A DNA stretch of 43,687 nucleotides from positions 1 to 43,687 of the forward strand of contig QQUF01000059.1 in the NCBI GenBank assembly GCA_008501735.1, in the 5' to 3' direction. This document shows positions 43,048 through 43,687 of the stretch, piece after piece. The stretch is from Calditrichota bacterium (GTDB lineage Bacteria > CLD3). The translations under genes and the position numbers were made by a program. A model generated the notes under the pieces. That model saw only the letters and a list, made by a program, of their open reading frames with translations. It was not told where the DNA came from and did no database searches. The stretch's first letter is position 1, and each line of letters opens with the position of its first letter.

Positions 43048-43687
43048 TTAAACGTTAAACCAAGGAGTAATCCAAACATATTTAATGTTTAGTGCTACTC
43101 TAAGTATCATTTTAATTACAACGCCAATCATCATTAGATAAAGCTGAGAAATAGTGATGTAACGTACTATTCCCATCTTTTTCCAAAGTTCAGGTTTGCT
43201 TTTCTGTAGCCAAACCATAGGAACAATTGTTCCAACGGCAAAATATCCCATCACAATTATTCCACCAAAAGCACTTGCCGTCCAATAATCTCGAATCCCA
43301 AATAATTCGTGGAAATCAACATTAACGAGAGCTACAACTTTATGTGGATCCCAAGCAGCCCAAGGAGCAAACCAGTTCCATCCAGGTCCTCTTAAGAATG
43401 TTCCAGAAATAATTAGGACAATCCAAAGAATCAAGAATCCAAAGCAAAAAGTAAGGATTGCAAATTTACGTTCTTTGTAAGTGTAATAACCGTTTCCTTT
43501 CTCATTGAAATCTATGTATGGAATTGCCATTAAACCAACAATGATAATTGAAGGCAAAATAACACCCGCTATCCAAGGGTCAAAATAAACTAACAATTCT
43601 TGAAGGCCCAAAAAGTACCAAGGTGCTTTTGAAGGATTAGGAGTTTTTGCTGGATTCGCAGGTTCTTCAAGGGGTGCGTCAATTCCG
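43048..43687 (-). CDS. Cytochrome b, C-terminal part (gene continues beyond right edge)
   Basis: The minus-strand frame is open through the window end and reads PNPSKAPWYFLGLQELLVYF before the membrane helices, the classic entry to the C-terminal (subunit-IV-like) half of cytochrome b. A TTG at 43611 is internal, not a start. At least four membrane helices follow, with ILPSIIIVGLMAIPYID and FLRGPGWNWFAPWAAWDPHK (the latter resembling cyanobacterial/b6f-like and menaquinol bc complexes). The gene belongs to a quinol:cytochrome c oxidoreductase with the octahaem cytochrome downstream; N-terminal haem-binding part and Rieske gene must be to the right. Confidence 0.85.
   Translation of the reverse strand, partial: GIDAPLEEPANPAKTPNPSKAPWYFLGLQELLVYFDPWIAGVILPSIIIVGLMAIPYIDFNEKGNGYYTYKERKFAILTFCFGFLILWIVLIISGTFLRGPGWNWFAPWAAWDPHKVVALVNVDFHELFGIRDYWTASAFGGIIVMGYFAVGTIVPMVWLQKSKPELWKKMGIVRYITISQLYLMMIGVVIKMILRVALNIKYVWITPWFNV

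Noticed and set aside
43048-43611. Stand-alone 187-residue membrane protein starting at 43611
   Set aside because: The frame remains open upstream and encodes the conserved PNPSKAPWYFLG of cytochrome b; the apparent start is an internal TTG.

Overview
The window is AT-rich and densely coded, with very short intergenic gaps. Two secreted proteins end in a type IX secretion (T9SS) C-terminal sorting domain with the motif NYPNPFNPxT. Together with Bacteroidota-style lipoboxes, frequent TTG/GTG starts and many multihaem c-type cytochromes, this points to the FCB superphylum. My best guess is the Ignavibacteria/Kapabacteria side rather than classical Bacteroidia; this is inference from gene content, not a phylogenetic placement.

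Layout. (1) 1-3415 (-): 5' part of a large Ser/Thr kinase-ATPase-TPR signalling protein that runs off the left edge. (2) 3567-9509 (+): tightly packed surface-glycan/lipid cluster: CDP-alcohol phosphatidyltransferase, two GT4 glycosyltransferases, a Wzx-like flippase and an NAD-dependent sugar epimerase, followed by a MITE-like foldback element. (3) 9753-13664 (+): membrane HTH regulator, DUF4920 lipoprotein, PepSY-type membrane protein, beta-barrel and a Tat-exported molybdopterin (sulfite-oxidase family) lipoprotein. (4) 13710-15005 (-): an isolated EutN/CcmL microcompartment vertex protein followed by a TAXI-type TRAP solute-binding lipoprotein. (5) 15194-16471 (+): T9SS cargo protein. (6) 16656-24669 (-): apparent six-gene electron-transfer operon: K+ channel with RCK domain, haem-b-type membrane protein, membrane-anchored Fe-S/FAD pyridine-nucleotide oxidoreductase, 20-haem cytochrome, 15/16-haem cytochrome and a 527-residue outer-membrane beta-barrel. 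It reads like a path from cytosolic NAD(P)H across both membranes. (7) 24770-30472 (+): DUF3298-type lipoprotein, B12-binding radical SAM enzyme and a T9SS protein with two CotH-kinase domains. (8) 30551-34976: cupin, adenosine deaminase, a microcompartment-type RpiB, acyl-CoA dehydrogenase and mreB, continuing into mreC-mreD to 36346. (9) 36350-43687 (-): an orphan TraB/ChaN-like protein, recX-recA, an octahaem cytochrome c and the C-terminal part of a cytochrome b, the last two being parts of a bc-type quinol-oxidising complex.

The most unusual signal lies across the genes. At least two families of small palindromic repeats are scattered through the window, and one member of each lies inside a reading frame: one in the kinase catalytic domain, the other at the N-terminus of the 20-haem cytochrome. 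This resembles the protein-coding palindromic elements known in Rickettsia. The other main leads are the 20-haem/16-haem/barrel conduit and the scattered microcompartment components (EutN, RpiB with encapsulation-type N-terminus, adenosine deaminase). No gene-free stretch longer than about 300 bases exists; the larger gaps hold hairpins or repeats, annotated below. No tRNA, rRNA or CRISPR was seen.
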